The position numbers were made by a program, and so were the translations under genes. This document shows positions 6,512-7,013 of a stretch of 7,013 nt of DNA, piece by piece (the stretch's first letter is position 1; every line of letters begins with the position of its first letter). Source of the DNA: Leucothrix mucor (GTDB taxonomy: Bacteria; Pseudomonadota; Gammaproteobacteria; Thiotrichales; Thiotrichaceae); NCBI GenBank assembly GCA_015662325.1, contig DQUJ01000050.1, forward strand, positions 1 through 7,013. The letters run 5' to 3'. The notes below the pieces were generated by a model. That model made no database searches. It was given only the letters and a program-made list of their open reading frames with translations, and was not told where the DNA came from.

Positions 6512-7013
6512 TTAAAGCTCATTCGCAAAGTAGCGTTGTAAAAAAGTATCAAAATCTAAATCATCTGTATTTGCTTCAAATCGCGTTTGTTGTTCGATTG
6601 ATTTTACTGCCGCAAGTTCAAACTCCTGTTGTTTTTCTTGCGATAATTTTCGTTGTAAGAAATAGTCACGATGCTCTTTAGACTTGCGTGAGGCAAAGGC
6701 GTAGTAACTGCCGTCGCCACCCGTTTTCATAATATCATCGAGCACTTGAGCAGAAGGCGTTAGCTCAGAATGGTTAATTAATTCTTGTTGTGTTTGAATC
6801 GCATACTCGTAACAATTTTGTTTATCTGTTGTTGTGTGTGCTTTATTTAAGGTTTCTGCAAGCGGTAGCATTTGATCGAGTATTTCATTTGCCCAGTCTT
6901 TAAGGGTGATTGATTCGCCAAAACGATCCAGTTTTAAACCCGGTTTACGCCCTCGGTGCGCCACTGTATTTTGGTTGCGGTCAATTTCAATGGCTTCTTG
7001 AGAATCAATTTCA
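6512..7013 (-). CDS. gshA: Glutamate-cysteine ligase, C-terminal part, cut by the right window edge
   Basis: This is the first enzyme of glutathione synthesis, joining glutamate and cysteine with ATP in the cytoplasm. Only the last 166 or so residues are present; the E. coli enzyme has 518. The reading frame is open to the window edge, so a GTG at 6964 that could pass for a start is internal. Upstream of it the frame reads DRNQNTVAHRGRKPGLKL, which corresponds to the NRVILEGRKPGLTLG region of E. coli GshA. Further matches are LTPSAQVLDDIMKTGGDG (E. coli LTFSARILRSMIDTGIGG) and the end FDTFLQRYFANEL (E. coli FAVWLEKHA). This places it in the gammaproteobacterial GshA class rather than the plant-like or fusion forms. 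No good terminator follows the TAA, so some read-through toward lepB is possible. Confidence 0.88.
   Translation of the reverse strand, partial: EIDSQEAIEIDRNQNTVAHRGRKPGLKLDRFGESITLKDWANEILDQMLPLAETLNKAHTTTDKQNCYEYAIQTQQELINHSELTPSAQVLDDIMKTGGDGSYYAFASRKSKEHRDYFLQRKLSQEKQQEFELAAVKSIEQQTRFEANTDDLDFDTFLQRYFANEL

Noticed and set aside
6512..6964. A complete 150-residue protein starting at the GTG at 6964
   Set aside because: The frame stays open to the window edge, and the residues before the GTG match glutamate-cysteine ligase, so the GTG is internal.

Overview
The window looks like a chromosomal stretch from a fairly AT-rich gammaproteobacterium. The evidence is an enterobacterial-type set of nitrogen-control genes (PII protein GlnK, ammonium channel AmtB, sensor kinase NtrB, sigma-54 activator NtrC), together with a glutamate-cysteine ligase of the E. 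coli GshA type and a LepB-type signal peptidase I. I cannot name a genus from sequence alone.

Layout. Positions 1-110 hold the probable tail of an unidentified plus-strand gene and a strong, nearly symmetrical terminator hairpin. Positions 170-1979 are the minus-strand glnK-amtB operon, read from 1979 down to 220 and closed by a UUCG-loop terminator. Positions 1980-2307 are a divergent control region. It carries one well-formed sigma-54 promoter facing glnK, a second sigma-54-like promoter facing ntrB, and an NtrC-type palindrome between them. Positions 2308-5538 are a plus-strand run of ntrB, ntrC and an alpha/beta-hydrolase whose start overlaps the end of ntrC. Positions 5580-6329 are minus-strand lepB, converging on the hydrolase. 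A roughly 135-base imperfect inverted repeat lies upstream of lepB. Positions 6512-7013 are the C-terminal third of gshA, cut by the right edge.

How the parts work together. NtrB and NtrC should sense nitrogen limitation through PII proteins and activate sigma-54 promoters. GlnK and AmtB are a classic output: AmtB conducts ammonium and GlnK gates it. The two promoter motifs and the shared NtrC box suggest that NtrC both drives glnK-amtB and feeds back on its own operon. The hydrolase appears to be a passenger or translationally coupled member of the ntrBC transcript. lepB (protein export) and gshA (glutathione synthesis) look unrelated to nitrogen control.

I saw no CRISPR array, transposase, tRNA, rRNA or clearly new multi-gene system. 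The most interesting signals are regulatory: the back-to-back sigma-54 promoters, the possible leaderless lepB transcript, and the inverted repeat between lepB and gshA.
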